From positions 1 to 55,561 of IMG/VR virus record IMGVR_UViG_3300030333_004442: a stretch of 55,561 nt of DNA. One strand, 5' to 3'. This document shows, piece after piece, positions 14,237-22,544 of the stretch. The DNA is from a virus. The translations under genes and the position numbers were made by a program. The notes under the pieces were generated by a model. It was not told where the DNA came from, made no database searches, and saw only the letters and a list, made by a program, of their open reading frames with translations. Position 1 is the first letter of the stretch. Each line of letters begins with the position of its first letter.

Positions 14237-14267
14237 CCTCCCTGATGTGTTACTATAAATAGGGAGG
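14237..14267 (-). promoter_or_regulatory. Hairpin that sequesters the holin-like gene's ribosome binding site
   Basis: On the transcribed strand, CCTCCCT (pairing bases 14261-14267) can form a 7-bp GC-rich stem with AGGGAGG (14237-14243), the Shine-Dalgarno of the gene starting at 14230; the loop is 17 nt. This would hide the ribosome binding site completely. An alternative AACA/TGTT pairing around the same site is possible. The loop contains a TATTTATA motif. Likely effect, by inference: low or delayed translation of the holin-like protein. Confidence 0.4.
14255..14263 (+). promoter_or_regulatory. TATAAATA-type motif in intergenic gap
   Basis: The + strand reads CTATAAATAGG here, a perfect match to the T4 late promoter core TATAAATA, but pointing against the genes, toward the 3' end of the nuclease fusion gene. 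Within the 48-nt gap between that gene and the holin-like gene. It may be chance, an antisense promoter, or simply the loop of the hairpin. Confidence 0.25.
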
Positions 14268-14278
14268 AAATGGTAAAG

Positions 14279-17200
14279 TTACTGATTCACATATGCCATT
14301 TTCGATTTCTTGTCAATCGAAATCTGCGTATCTACACTGTCCTTCAAGCTGTCCAAATGTGAAATAAGTAGCACGGTTTTATAATACGTCCTCACAACGT
14401 CGAGGATGCGAACGAACCCCTCCATGTTCTCTTCGTCCAATGCCGTGCCCGGTTCATCCAGAATGAACACGTCACCCTTCGGCATCGAAGAAACATTGAG
14501 CAAAGCAAGGCGAATCGCCATCGCAGCTATCGTTTTTTCCGCACCCGAACCCATTTCCAACGGGCGCGGGTCAAACTTAGGATGTTTAATCAAAATGTCA
14601 AGTCTTTTTTCATCATTTTCCATAAAAACTTCAAAGTCCACAACATTTGCAAGCACTTTGGCAATTTCTTCATTGATTCTGGGAAGCTCGCGCTTGATAA
14701 CGTCCAGAGAAATACCATTACTGTGCATACAACTCATAAAAAGGTCGCTTGCAGAGTATTGTTCTCGCAAATCAGACAATTCTTGCTGCTGTGCTGTTAG
14801 ATTCTCCAGCTTCTGTTGTAAAAAGCCGTGGGAGCGATACATTTCGTGAACCTTAGACTGACATTCCTCAATTTCTCCCTTTTTAGCTCCAATATTCACT
14901 TCCATTTCAGCTTTCTGGGCAATTAATGTCTCCAAGCTCTCTATTGCCTCTCTATTTTCCTCATACAAGGCAATATCCTTCTCCAATGTTGCCGCTTCAG
15001 CCTTCAGCTTGACAATTTTCGTCTTATTCTTAGCATTTTCAACCTCAAATTTGGCATTTTCGGAAATCAATGCAGACCTTCGTTCCAAAACTTGTTGATA
15101 TTTCTCTAAGTGACTCTCGACAACCTCTGGCTCCAGCCCACTCAACTCCTTTGCAGCTTCGTTCTTCTTGCCAGATAGGTTTGTTATCTCTTCTTTGGTG
15201 ATGCCAAGACTCTCAAGTGCAGCGTAGGCATCGCGAATAAACTTGCAGTGGCTAAATTCTTCCCCGCATGGCACCTGATTGAGCAATTCAACCTTTTTTT
15301 CTTCAACCTTCTTCTTCGTTTCTGCTCTTGTAATGAGGCGACTCAAGTCATCCAAATCGCCTTGACATTCTTCTATTTTCTTCAGCTTATCTTGATACGA
15401 ACCAACGTCAAATTGCTTCTCAAAGTTATCAATCTTAGAAAGAGTTTCGATGTTCGTCTTGAGGTTCTTTCCCAAGACATAATTCCGCTCCACGTTCTCA
15501 TCAACCTCCTTGTTTACCTCGGACAAGCGAGCAGTGATTTCTTCAATATTGATAATCCTTGTCGGGGTCGCTTCGATTGTAGATACAAGTGTTCGATGTT
15601 GCTCTGTGATGGTTTCGACCTCAGCCTTTAAGACCTCACAACGCTGCTGCTGCGTGGCAGTCTCGGCAAGGGTCACCTCCAGTTTGCCGCTAAGGTCAGC
15701 GACTTCTTCTTCAAAGTCAATTTCTTCAAGACGCTTGATAGCCCCCTTCATATCCGCTGCTGAATCTTTGCACAACTTATACTTCTGTTCAAAGAATTCC
15801 AAATCCAAAAACTTAGCAAGAATTTCTTTTCGCTTTGTCGAACCTTCACCGATGAACGCAAGCGCATCAAGCTGTGACGACATGGAGGTCAACAAGAAAT
15901 CTTCCAGCGTCCCAAAATACTTTCTAATATTCTTGTCCGTGTTGTTTCGCGTCTCCCCATTCAGGGACAGCTTCTCGCCGGTCACCATATCCTCAACCCA
16001 AAAATCAAGCGTGGTCTTGGCTTCTACCGATTCTTCTCCGCGCAACTTTTTAATATACTTCTCGGCTCGCCGTTCAACAATAAACTGCTTACCCGCAATT
16101 TCGATAACAGCACGTCCGCGACCATATTCCCGGTTTTGATTGATGATATCGAGGCTCTTTCGATTTCGCTTGGAAGTAGAGTTGAAAAGCGTCCACAACA
16201 GGCTGTCGATAATGCTCGACTTCCCAGAGAAATTCTTTCCAAAAATACCAACGATGCCATCCAAATGTTCAAACTCGACCTTGTTGCCTTCCCCGTAGTT
16301 GAAAAGGTTATCAAACTCCAGAGTCTTCAAGGTCCAGTTTACATTTCTCTGGACTTCTTCTTGCGCCTCGACAATAGAGTTGTACCTACGGTTGATTTTA
16401 TAAACCTGCTCAAGAACCGAATCCTCGATTTCATAATCACTCAAATATTCTTTAATCAGCCCCTCTTGAACTGCAACGTCTCGCAAGTTTTCCTTTTGGA
16501 AGTCTCCGTCTACATCAACGCTTCCACGGTCGCCTGCTGCCCTGTTAAGGAACGTAATGGACTCAGGCTTGAATCGCTTCTTCGCAACGTCTACAGCCCG
16601 CTTCAGGCGGTCGAGAGGGATACCATAGTTTGCAACCAAGCGCAAGCGTGCCCCCGGCTGAATGTCAGTGCCTCTCGGGATTCGCCCCTTGGGTGTAAGA
16701 TTGATGGTCACAAAGGGCTTGGGATTTTCCAGCACATAATGTTCAACGGAAAAGTCATCCTTGCTCTGAATATCCCAAATCAGAAAGCCCTTGTCGTTTG
16801 ACTCACCGTGATTCTGCTGGACTGTGGAACCACAATATCGGACGCGCCCCTCTGTATCCAAAATCTGATTGGTCTTATGAATGTCACCAAGGAAGGCAAA
16901 GTCATGACCATCAAAAACCTCGATGGGGTGTTCACCATGCTCCATAACCCAGCCAGAGTCAGTAACAACACCGGACACAGAACCATGATACAAGGCAATA
17001 TTAATCTTGCTATCATCGCTGGGGCTAACCCAGTTGTCCTCGTCAAAAACACTCAAGACGTTCAGGCAATGCTTGTCGTCAATGTTGGTTTCGCCAGCGC
17101 CCTTTAACAAGTGCAAATTTGGCAAGCTCAACGCATCAATGATTGGCGTTAGCGCGTCTTGGCGACTGCTGTTTTTCAGATTGCCGTCGTGGTTACCAAG

Positions 17201-17428
17201 AATAATATACGTCGGCGCAATCGCTGCCAAGTTGGTAAAGAAATCTGCCGCCATTTGTACAAACTCGGGCGAAATCTGTGTCTTGGTGTGTGCAATGTCA
17301 CCACAATGAACAATGTAATCTACTTCCTGTTCCTTGAGAATTTCATACAACCTCTCAAAGACCTTTCGGTACTCATAGTGAAACTTCAAATTTCGGATAT
17401 GAGTATCCGCGATGTGTGCGAACTTCAT
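14279..17428 (-). CDS. gp47-gp46: Fused SbcD-SbcC (Mre11-Rad50, gp47-gp46) recombination nuclease
   Basis: One 1049-residue frame holds both subunits. Mre11/gp47 half: metallophosphatase motifs ADTH (Asp8, His10), HCGD (Asp44), GNHD (Asn79, His80), YHGS (His148) and GDIH (Asp182, His184), followed by a capping domain. A helical linker at ~320-370 leads into the Rad50/gp46 half: Walker A GIFGKNFSGKSS (394-405), a Q-loop-like MSSQLDAL, a coiled coil of ~300 residues, a hook with Cys721 and Cys728, signature EMGSGAEK (958-965), Walker B DVFILDEP (986-993), and a switch histidine (1024). In T4 the two proteins are separate and form a complex that resects DNA ends for recombination-dependent replication. 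The fusion fixes 1:1 stoichiometry. GGGAG precedes the ATG. No internal stop or frameshift is seen. Confidence 0.95.
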   Translation of the reverse strand: MKFAHIADTHIRNLKFHYEYRKVFERLYEILKEQEVDYIVHCGDIAHTKTQISPEFVQMAADFFTNLAAIAPTYIILGNHDGNLKNSSRQDALTPIIDALSLPNLHLLKGAGETNIDDKHCLNVLSVFDEDNWVSPSDDSKINIALYHGSVSGVVTDSGWVMEHGEHPIEVFDGHDFAFLGDIHKTNQILDTEGRVRYCGSTVQQNHGESNDKGFLIWDIQSKDDFSVEHYVLENPKPFVTINLTPKGRIPRGTDIQPGARLRLVANYGIPLDRLKRAVDVAKKRFKPESITFLNRAAGDRGSVDVDGDFQKENLRDVAVQEGLIKEYLSDYEIEDSVLEQVYKINRRYNSIVEAQEEVQRNVNWTLKTLEFDNLFNYGEGNKVEFEHLDGIVGIFGKNFSGKSSIIDSLLWTLFNSTSKRNRKSLDIINQNREYGRGRAVIEIAGKQFIVERRAEKYIKKLRGEESVEAKTTLDFWVEDMVTGEKLSLNGETRNNTDKNIRKYFGTLEDFLLTSMSSQLDALAFIGEGSTKRKEILAKFLDLEFFEQKYKLCKDSAADMKGAIKRLEEIDFEEEVADLSGKLEVTLAETATQQQRCEVLKAEVETITEQHRTLVSTIEATPTRIINIEEITARLSEVNKEVDENVERNYVLGKNLKTNIETLSKIDNFEKQFDVGSYQDKLKKIEECQGDLDDLSRLITRAETKKKVEEKKVELLNQVPCGEEFSHCKFIRDAYAALESLGITKEEITNLSGKKNEAAKELSGLEPEVVESHLEKYQQVLERRSALISENAKFEVENAKNKTKIVKLKAEAATLEKDIALYEENREAIESLETLIAQKAEMEVNIGAKKGEIEECQSKVHEMYRSHGFLQQKLENLTAQQQELSDLREQYSASDLFMSCMHSNGISLDVIKRELPRINEEIAKVLANVVDFEVFMENDEKRLDILIKHPKFDPRPLEMGSGAEKTIAAMAIRLALLNVSSMPKGDVFILDEPGTALDEENMEGFVRILDVVRTYYKTVLLISHLDSLKDSVDTQISIDKKSKMAYVNQ

Positions 17429-17437
17429 GTGTCTCCC

Positions 17438-18370
17438 TTATATAGATGCGATTGCTTTGACGAGGAACGAATCATTCGTCATCAAAGCAGCGGAATCCTT
17501 TCGCTTCTGGTATTCCTCTTTCGACATTTCTCCAACGTCCGTGTATGGATTAATATCTACTTTATACAATTCGATATCAAATGTCAACAACTTTTTTATC
17601 AATTTTAGTGCCTTCTTCTCGGCATCAGGGTCTAGCGCGATGTAGACCGGCGTATCATTTTCCACTACATTTTTAATAAGCCTTGAATCCTCTCTGAGTG
17701 ACGAACCCAAAATGGGCACAGCATTACCAGCAACGATGGCATCGAAGACGCCCTCAACAATCGAAAGGTCACTCTGCCAATCGACGTACAACTCATTAAA
17801 AACAATATTCCTCTTGACAGAGGGGTTCATATACTTCTTCCAGTTGCCATCATATGTGCGCCCAACAAAATAGCTCACCTTCCCATCACAGTTGAAAGAA
17901 GGGATGACGATGCGCCCTGCATATTCGCCTGACGGACAGTAGCCAATCTTCCAACGCAATATATCTTCTCGGGTGATGCCGCGCTCCATCAAATACCTGC
18001 GTGCAGGTTTCGCAGCAAGGGATGTTGCGACTGTTGCGAGCGATTTAAACTCAGATGGCAATGAAAGGGTAATCACTTCTTCTTCGTCTTCCCCGCCGAA
18101 GAACACTTCTTCAAATCGGCTGATTTCAATATCCGGTTCAAAATGTGCCCACTTCTTCTGGTGGGAATAGTTGCCGTATCGACGAACAAGCCGACGCACT
18201 GACGAGCCATGATAATCACAGACCCAGCATTTGAATTTATCCTTGTCGATGTTCACCGACATTTTCTTCTTGTGATGATTGCACTTGGGGCAGAAAAACA
18301 ACTGCTCGCCACCGGAACGGTAGCTCTCCCCAAGAATGTCTTTCAAGATGGTGAGTTTTTCTTTATACAC
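17438..18370 (-). CDS. gp61: DnaG-type primase, T4 gp61-like
   Basis: 310 residues from a GTG start at 18370 that overlaps the resolvase gene by 28 nt; the next in-frame methionine lies beyond the first zinc ligands, so the GTG is required. Zinc-binding domain: Cys27-x2-Cys30 and Cys48-x2-Cys51 (FFCPKC, CWVC). RNA polymerase core: GRIVIPSFN and FVGRTYDG near 152-174, then TOPRIM motifs SIVEGVFDA (Glu206) and YIALDPDAE (Asp247, Asp249). It makes RNA primers for lagging-strand synthesis together with a replicative helicase, which is not encoded here. The protein is short and lacks an obvious extra helicase-binding domain, as in T4 gp61 (342 residues). Placement beside the nuclease and resolvase forms a DNA-metabolism group. 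Confidence 0.88.
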   Translation of the reverse strand: MYKEKLTILKDILGESYRSGGEQLFFCPKCNHHKKKMSVNIDKDKFKCWVCDYHGSSVRRLVRRYGNYSHQKKWAHFEPDIEISRFEEVFFGGEDEEEVITLSLPSEFKSLATVATSLAAKPARRYLMERGITREDILRWKIGYCPSGEYAGRIVIPSFNCDGKVSYFVGRTYDGNWKKYMNPSVKRNIVFNELYVDWQSDLSIVEGVFDAIVAGNAVPILGSSLREDSRLIKNVVENDTPVYIALDPDAEKKALKLIKKLLTFDIELYKVDINPYTDVGEMSKEEYQKRKDSAALMTNDSFLVKAIASI

Positions 18371-18879
18371 CTATGCCCTGCCCGTGCGATTACAATACTG
18401 TCTGCCCGGTCATACGATTCGGGCTTTGGGTTTCCATACTTTGTATACATTATAACAAAATCTGGCTCGTTGTCAAGTAAAAATTGTAAAACTTTTTCTT
18501 TGGCGTTATCGCCACGCTTTATCGGGACACCAACTGTCTTTCTGGCTGAAGATGCCGAAATCATCTGTGGCTCGACCCCAAATATATTCCAGCACTGCCA
18601 TGAAACCACTCCGTTGAATCTCGACAAGGTTGAGAGCGTCTTCGCGGATGAAAATCCGCTCCTGAAGCTCTGCAAAGATTGTTCAATATAAATATAACCT
18701 ATGTCGAACCGCTTGTCAAGCTCTTTTAATTTATTTTTTACAAAATCTGCCTTGTGATACAAGGTGGGGAAATGATTCTTATTTCTGGTATCCCACGATT
18801 CACAAAAGACAATGTTATCTTCCTCATCCAACACCGTAGCACCTGTGATGGATGTGGATATATCTAACCCAAGCAGCAT
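18343..18879 (-). CDS. RuvC-like Holliday junction resolvase
   Basis: 178 residues. The RNase H-like fold is signalled by LGLDISTSITG at the N-terminus (Asp6), YIYIEQSL (Glu66) and YDRADSIVIA (Asp157, Asp160), the spacing of the four acidic residues in RuvC-type nucleases. It would cleave four-way junctions or other branched DNA so that the terminase can package linear DNA, the job that gp49 does in T4 with an unrelated fold. The ATG at 18879 overlaps the previous stop by one base (TAATG). Similar RuvC-like genes are seen in other environmental T4-like phages. Transfer from a host ruvC or from a poxvirus/phage lineage cannot be judged here. Confidence 0.85.
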   Translation of the reverse strand: MLLGLDISTSITGATVLDEEDNIVFCESWDTRNKNHFPTLYHKADFVKNKLKELDKRFDIGYIYIEQSLQSFRSGFSSAKTLSTLSRFNGVVSWQCWNIFGVEPQMISASSARKTVGVPIKRGDNAKEKVLQFLLDNEPDFVIMYTKYGNPKPESYDRADSIVIARAGHRCIKKNSPS

Positions 18880-20240
18880 TAAAAATCCATTTTAATTTTA
18901 AACGTGTATTCCCGGTCAATAGTCTTCTTCACCGGGGTTGCAACCTTTGCAATTGCAATCAAATTCCTATCCTCGTCATAGATACCCACCTTGGAAATGT
19001 AGGTGGTCTTCTCAAAACTTTCACTATAGTTAGTATACACTGATTTTACAATATTGGTAAGTGCTTTTTCATCTTTTTCAACAAATTGTTTTCCGTCCAA
19101 CAGCGGCTGCTCATCTTGCCCCTTCTGGATGAAGGTCGGATTGTTAGAGTGATTAAGGTCGCCACGGGGAGCATGTGCGAGCATCGTAAGCACCGAAACA
19201 TAGTTAGTGCCATTGAACTCAATCCCCCATGATGCGGACGGACACAACGTAACACTGTACGGTCCTGAGTCCTTGTCAATTGGAAAATGGGAGCCTCCCG
19301 AATCCAACAACTCGTTGCAGGTATCATCGTCTGGATTCCCTTGTGTACCCCACAGGGTCCAAGTCGGAGCAACGGGGTCTGGGAGCGAGTCACCATCGGA
19401 GCCGTCAGGATGTGCTGTCTTACAGTCGGGGCAGGACAAAAAATAATCTTTATAGGATGAGTGTAAGTCCCAGCTACCAGTCAAAGCCATAATGCCCTCG
19501 TTATACAGCACAACGCCTGCAACCTTGCCCTTGTTTGCATCAGCAGGAAGGACTTGTACCAACTCACCATTCCTATATGAATCTTCAAGCTGTCCAACCA
19601 GAGAACCGGTAACATAGAATTTTAATTTAACTGTTCCCTTCTTAATTGAAGAACCATAAAAGATTGACGGTACGCTCACCAATGACATTTCTTGTGTGTT
19701 CTTTGACCAAGTGCCAAGCGCAGGACTTGATGCTTCCCATGCATAGTGTGGAGACATATAAGAATAATGTTCAAAGGTGTTCCTGAGAGAGTTTACATGC
19801 CGCCTCAACTGCGTACAGCCTGTTGGTACAGCGCCCACCGCCCGGTGGTGTTCCACGGCTACAGAAGCCGACAGCGGGTAGCTGCTGGACATGATATCGC
19901 CATATGAGAAAGACTGGAACGAGGATGCTGAGACGGTCTTGAACGCCGTCAGGGAGCCAGCCTTCGTGATGAACGGGTAAGCCATAGCAGTGACGCCGGA
20001 TTCCGTTGATGCATCGTAAGTGTGAGCCGACTCAAACTTATCTACATTAATCTCATAAAGGCTGAGATATCCAGATGGCGTATGCTTCAGCTTACGCGCC
20101 TTGGTAGTATCAATACGACCCGTCGCTGGTATCTCACTGTTATAAACAATGGTGCCGTTGTTGATAACGAATGACGTTCTCGGATGCGTCTTTACTCTGT
20201 TTCTAAATACGTCATTCGTGCTGAACTTGTATAAGGGCAT
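18879..20240 (-). CDS. Virion structural protein, 453 aa, paralogue of the next upstream gene
   Basis: The ATG at 20240 follows GGGGGA. The C-terminal ~60 residues (SKVGIYDEDRNLIAIAKVAT and YTFKIKMDF) align with those of the 414-residue neighbour (TTVGLYSSDNEMLAVAKLSE and VTLRVRLDY), and both contain the block GD-x-NHSNNPTF / NDFNYSSNPTY and a 'VLYNEGIMALTG' / 'IFYQAGIVVLTT' strand. The two are therefore probably tandem paralogues. The protein is mostly beta with many Ser, Thr, Tyr and Asn, and four cysteines lie in one stretch (CPDCKTAH and nearby). No catalytic motif. It belongs to the tail/baseplate periphery group; the exact location in the virion is unknown. Confidence 0.65.
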   Translation of the reverse strand: MPLYKFSTNDVFRNRVKTHPRTSFVINNGTIVYNSEIPATGRIDTTKARKLKHTPSGYLSLYEINVDKFESAHTYDASTESGVTAMAYPFITKAGSLTAFKTVSASSFQSFSYGDIMSSSYPLSASVAVEHHRAVGAVPTGCTQLRRHVNSLRNTFEHYSYMSPHYAWEASSPALGTWSKNTQEMSLVSVPSIFYGSSIKKGTVKLKFYVTGSLVGQLEDSYRNGELVQVLPADANKGKVAGVVLYNEGIMALTGSWDLHSSYKDYFLSCPDCKTAHPDGSDGDSLPDPVAPTWTLWGTQGNPDDDTCNELLDSGGSHFPIDKDSGPYSVTLCPSASWGIEFNGTNYVSVLTMLAHAPRGDLNHSNNPTFIQKGQDEQPLLDGKQFVEKDEKALTNIVKSVYTNYSESFEKTTYISKVGIYDEDRNLIAIAKVATPVKKTIDREYTFKIKMDF

Positions 20241-20255
20241 GAATGTATCCCCCTT

Positions 20256-21500
20256 TTAATAGTCCAGCCTCACTCGCAGCGTAACATCGTTGGTTGGGTC
20301 TTTGCGTAAGGGTTCTGAAAGTTTTGCAACTGCAAGCATCTCATTGTCAGACGAATATAACCCAACTGTCGTAATGTAAGAAACCGGAGCATCTGATTGC
20401 GTGTTCTTAACCCGAATCTGGCTTGAACTGAGATATGTCGGATTAGAACTGTAATTGAAATCGTTGTGGTTGATTCGGCAGAAATAAATTGTCGAGTTCA
20501 ACTCTGTTGTGTTGTTGAAACAGATTTTTGCAATTCTCTTTCTAATGTTTGTCAACAACTGGTCGTTGGTCAGCTTATCAGCATTATTCTCGTTGATTGC
20601 TCTGTCGATTGTGAAACTCTTTCCTGCGGAGGGTCGCCAGATTTCTACGGAAGTGTTTCCATCAGCACCTTTAATCTTTCCTGTTGTTTTAACATGGGTG
20701 CCGGGTTGGTCATCATCCCACACAGTTGATGATGCGTACTTCACAAAAACATCAGTGGTCAAGACAACAATACCGGCTTGGTAAAAAATAAGCCCGCATT
20801 TGGGGTCGGCAACTGTGGATGAGTCGGTAGAAGTGGTGTCTGTCGTGACTTTAAGAATACCATACTCGCCAGCGGGAGAGTTAACACGATAATCTGTTGC
20901 AGCGCCTTCGTCCTTGATTGTTAGATACTCAGCGTGCATAGCTGCTGCTTGTGCAAGAGTTGTGCCTGCACCGTGGGTGCTGGTCTGAGCTTCATAGTCT
21001 TTGTGAACACCAAGAACAATCTCAAACGAACCCTTCTTAATTTCATCCTTGTTCAAAAGGCGAGCAAAGTTGAGGAAAATGCAGGATGTATACTTGTCAC
21101 CACCAGCAATAATATCGCCGTCAGCATCAAACTTCTGGATGTTTCCTGAAGTGTCGTGTCCAACAAGAATTTGAGCCATCTGATTATAAATGTTCTTTCT
21201 CTTGGAGTAGTAGTCATGTTGCGTCTCCCCGACGCCATCAGACCGAGTTGCATTACCATCGTCCGCGTGGTATCCATAAGCAATATCAAAAATATGGTTT
21301 GCCGATGAACTCAAATAAGGATAATCGTAGACTGATTGGAACATTCCATGTGCGAAAGTCTTTACATGCTTTTCATTTGCTACAGGACCATCACCATAAG
21401 TCCCGTATACAATCGAACCCGTGATTGGAATAGCCTCATGAAGAAGCGTGCGCGTTGTTACAACGTCATCATTCAAAAATGTTTTATATGTACTTGCCAT
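20256..21500 (-). CDS. Virion structural protein, 414 aa, paralogue of the 453-aa gene
   Basis: The ATG at 21500 follows GGGGA. The N-terminus (FLNDDVVTTRTLLHEAIPIT) resembles in layout the first 40 residues of the 453-residue paralogue (FSTNDVFRNRVKTHPRTSFV), with a following GSIVYGTYGDG or GTIVYNSEIP strand. A beta-rich body with many Thr, Ser and Asn ends in the shared VGLYSSDNEMLAVAKLSEPL motif. There is no signal peptide or membrane segment. A role in the baseplate or tail fibre attachment is inferred from the block of structural genes upstream. Confidence 0.65.
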   Translation of the reverse strand: MASTYKTFLNDDVVTTRTLLHEAIPITGSIVYGTYGDGPVANEKHVKTFAHGMFQSVYDYPYLSSSANHIFDIAYGYHADDGNATRSDGVGETQHDYYSKRKNIYNQMAQILVGHDTSGNIQKFDADGDIIAGGDKYTSCIFLNFARLLNKDEIKKGSFEIVLGVHKDYEAQTSTHGAGTTLAQAAAMHAEYLTIKDEGAATDYRVNSPAGEYGILKVTTDTTSTDSSTVADPKCGLIFYQAGIVVLTTDVFVKYASSTVWDDDQPGTHVKTTGKIKGADGNTSVEIWRPSAGKSFTIDRAINENNADKLTNDQLLTNIRKRIAKICFNNTTELNSTIYFCRINHNDFNYSSNPTYLSSSQIRVKNTQSDAPVSYITTVGLYSSDNEMLAVAKLSEPLRKDPTNDVTLRVRLDY

Positions 21501-21520
21501 TGTTTATTTAATCCCCTTAT

Positions 21521-22480
21521 TTAGCTGGAACAATTCTCTTTGCACTTCATGAAGCGAACCGGAATATCTACTGACCGACCGGTGGTTGCACCAGTTACTC
21601 TGATGTGTGTATCAATGTAATAATAGATTGGGTCAGGGTCAAGCGAAGTCGCGGGCTGAACGGTAGTGCCGCCGCCCAAAGTCGTGAACAAGTGCGTGCT
21701 GGTGTTCAACTCCAGCGATGACTGAACCTTGAATTCTAAGAAGGTTCCTCTTGGACCATCAATAACCTGCGCGGTACTGACCTCTGTCTCATCATTGTTC
21801 GACACATATTCCGTTTCGGAGCCATAAGAAAAGTAGTAACTCGCAATATTATCGTCGTCAATGTACGATACGTTTGCGGGTGTCTGTGATGTTGCTGAAA
21901 CGATGCGCCCGAAGCGATTGTCAATCTGGACAATGTAACTCGTCTCAATCAAGTCAGGGTCAATCTGCATGGACGGTGGAATCTGCGTGGTGTCCAACCC
22001 TTGGTCAACGCGGATGCGTGCCCCAGAAGTAGGATTCTCACCCTTCAAGATTCCTTTTCCATCTGCCAACTCTGTCGATGAGATGAGTGTGTCCTCCGTC
22101 TTCTTATCCACAGCACATGCAAATGTGCCATTCAATTCAGATACTCCCGTTACCATGCTCACATTAGCATCAAAAACTGTATTCAATTGAATCTCTGGGA
22201 GGAACAGCAAGTTGGTTCTCGGTAGTGAGATAAGCTTGTGCTTCATTGAAGAAGTGTTGTTTGTAAACGCCTCCAAAAGTGGAGTTTGCATAATCTCTAA
22301 GTCGTAATATGCAGAGCCGCTTGCGTGCGATTTGTTGTAGAGACTGTAATCAATCTCGTCGTCACCAAGAGCAAACTTGGTAATTTTAAAAGTCCCGTCA
22401 CCCTTGGCGAGCCGCGCCCTGCCGGTGTCAGTCAGAACGGCATCCAAAATAATGTCGCCTGAGTTATCTAAGAAAGCCAT
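21521..22480 (-). CDS. Virion structural protein, 319 aa, with shared N-terminal module
   Basis: The ATG at 22480 follows GGAGGG at good spacing. The N-terminus DIILDAVLTDTGRARLAKG, then FKITKFALGDDEIDY, is a conserved opening seen in structural proteins of marine T4-like phages. The same arrangement (LT-x-x-G-x-x-x-L-x-K-G-x-F ... DD-x-I-x-Y) recurs in the 366-residue protein at 28757-29857. The body is beta-rich and the C-terminus (RVTGATTGRSVDIPVRFMKC) resembles the SKSTGRKMDFNVSF ending of the 879-residue neighbour. Likely a tail or baseplate component; function beyond that is unknown. Confidence 0.65.
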   Translation of the reverse strand: MAFLDNSGDIILDAVLTDTGRARLAKGDGTFKITKFALGDDEIDYSLYNKSHASGSAYYDLEIMQTPLLEAFTNNTSSMKHKLISLPRTNLLFLPEIQLNTVFDANVSMVTGVSELNGTFACAVDKKTEDTLISSTELADGKGILKGENPTSGARIRVDQGLDTTQIPPSMQIDPDLIETSYIVQIDNRFGRIVSATSQTPANVSYIDDDNIASYYFSYGSETEYVSNNDETEVSTAQVIDGPRGTFLEFKVQSSLELNTSTHLFTTLGGGTTVQPATSLDPDPIYYYIDTHIRVTGATTGRSVDIPVRFMKCKENCSS

Positions 22481-22499
22481 CTATTGTTTCCCTCCGCAA

Positions 22500-22525
22500 A
22501 TAAATAGTCATTTTGTATAAATAGT
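22500..22525 (+). promoter_or_regulatory. Tandem ATAAATAGT motif in intergenic gap
   Basis: ATAAATAGT occurs at 22500-22508 and again at 22517-22525, 17 nt apart, in the 64-nt gap between the 879- and 319-residue genes. The second copy is part of TATAAATAG, matching the T4 late promoter core, but oriented against the genes. On the coding strand it reads ACTATTTAT twice. Possible regulatory element of unknown polarity; the same sequence also occurs by chance inside a gene near 45449. Confidence 0.3.
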
Positions 22526-22544
22526 TCCTCTAAGGCAAAAAACT

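Noticed and set aside
15510-16801. Two long + strand frames (209 and 221 aa) overlapping by ATGA, opposite the nuclease fusion
   Set aside because: They are antisense to a gene with complete Mre11 and Rad50 motifs, have no family signature, and arise from its codon bias.
18343-18879. Carbohydrate kinase/actin-like ATPase suggested by the LGLDIS-type N-terminus
   Set aside because: The second and third acidic motifs (YIEQS, DRAD) and the size fit RuvC-type resolvases, and no phosphate loops for ATP are seen.
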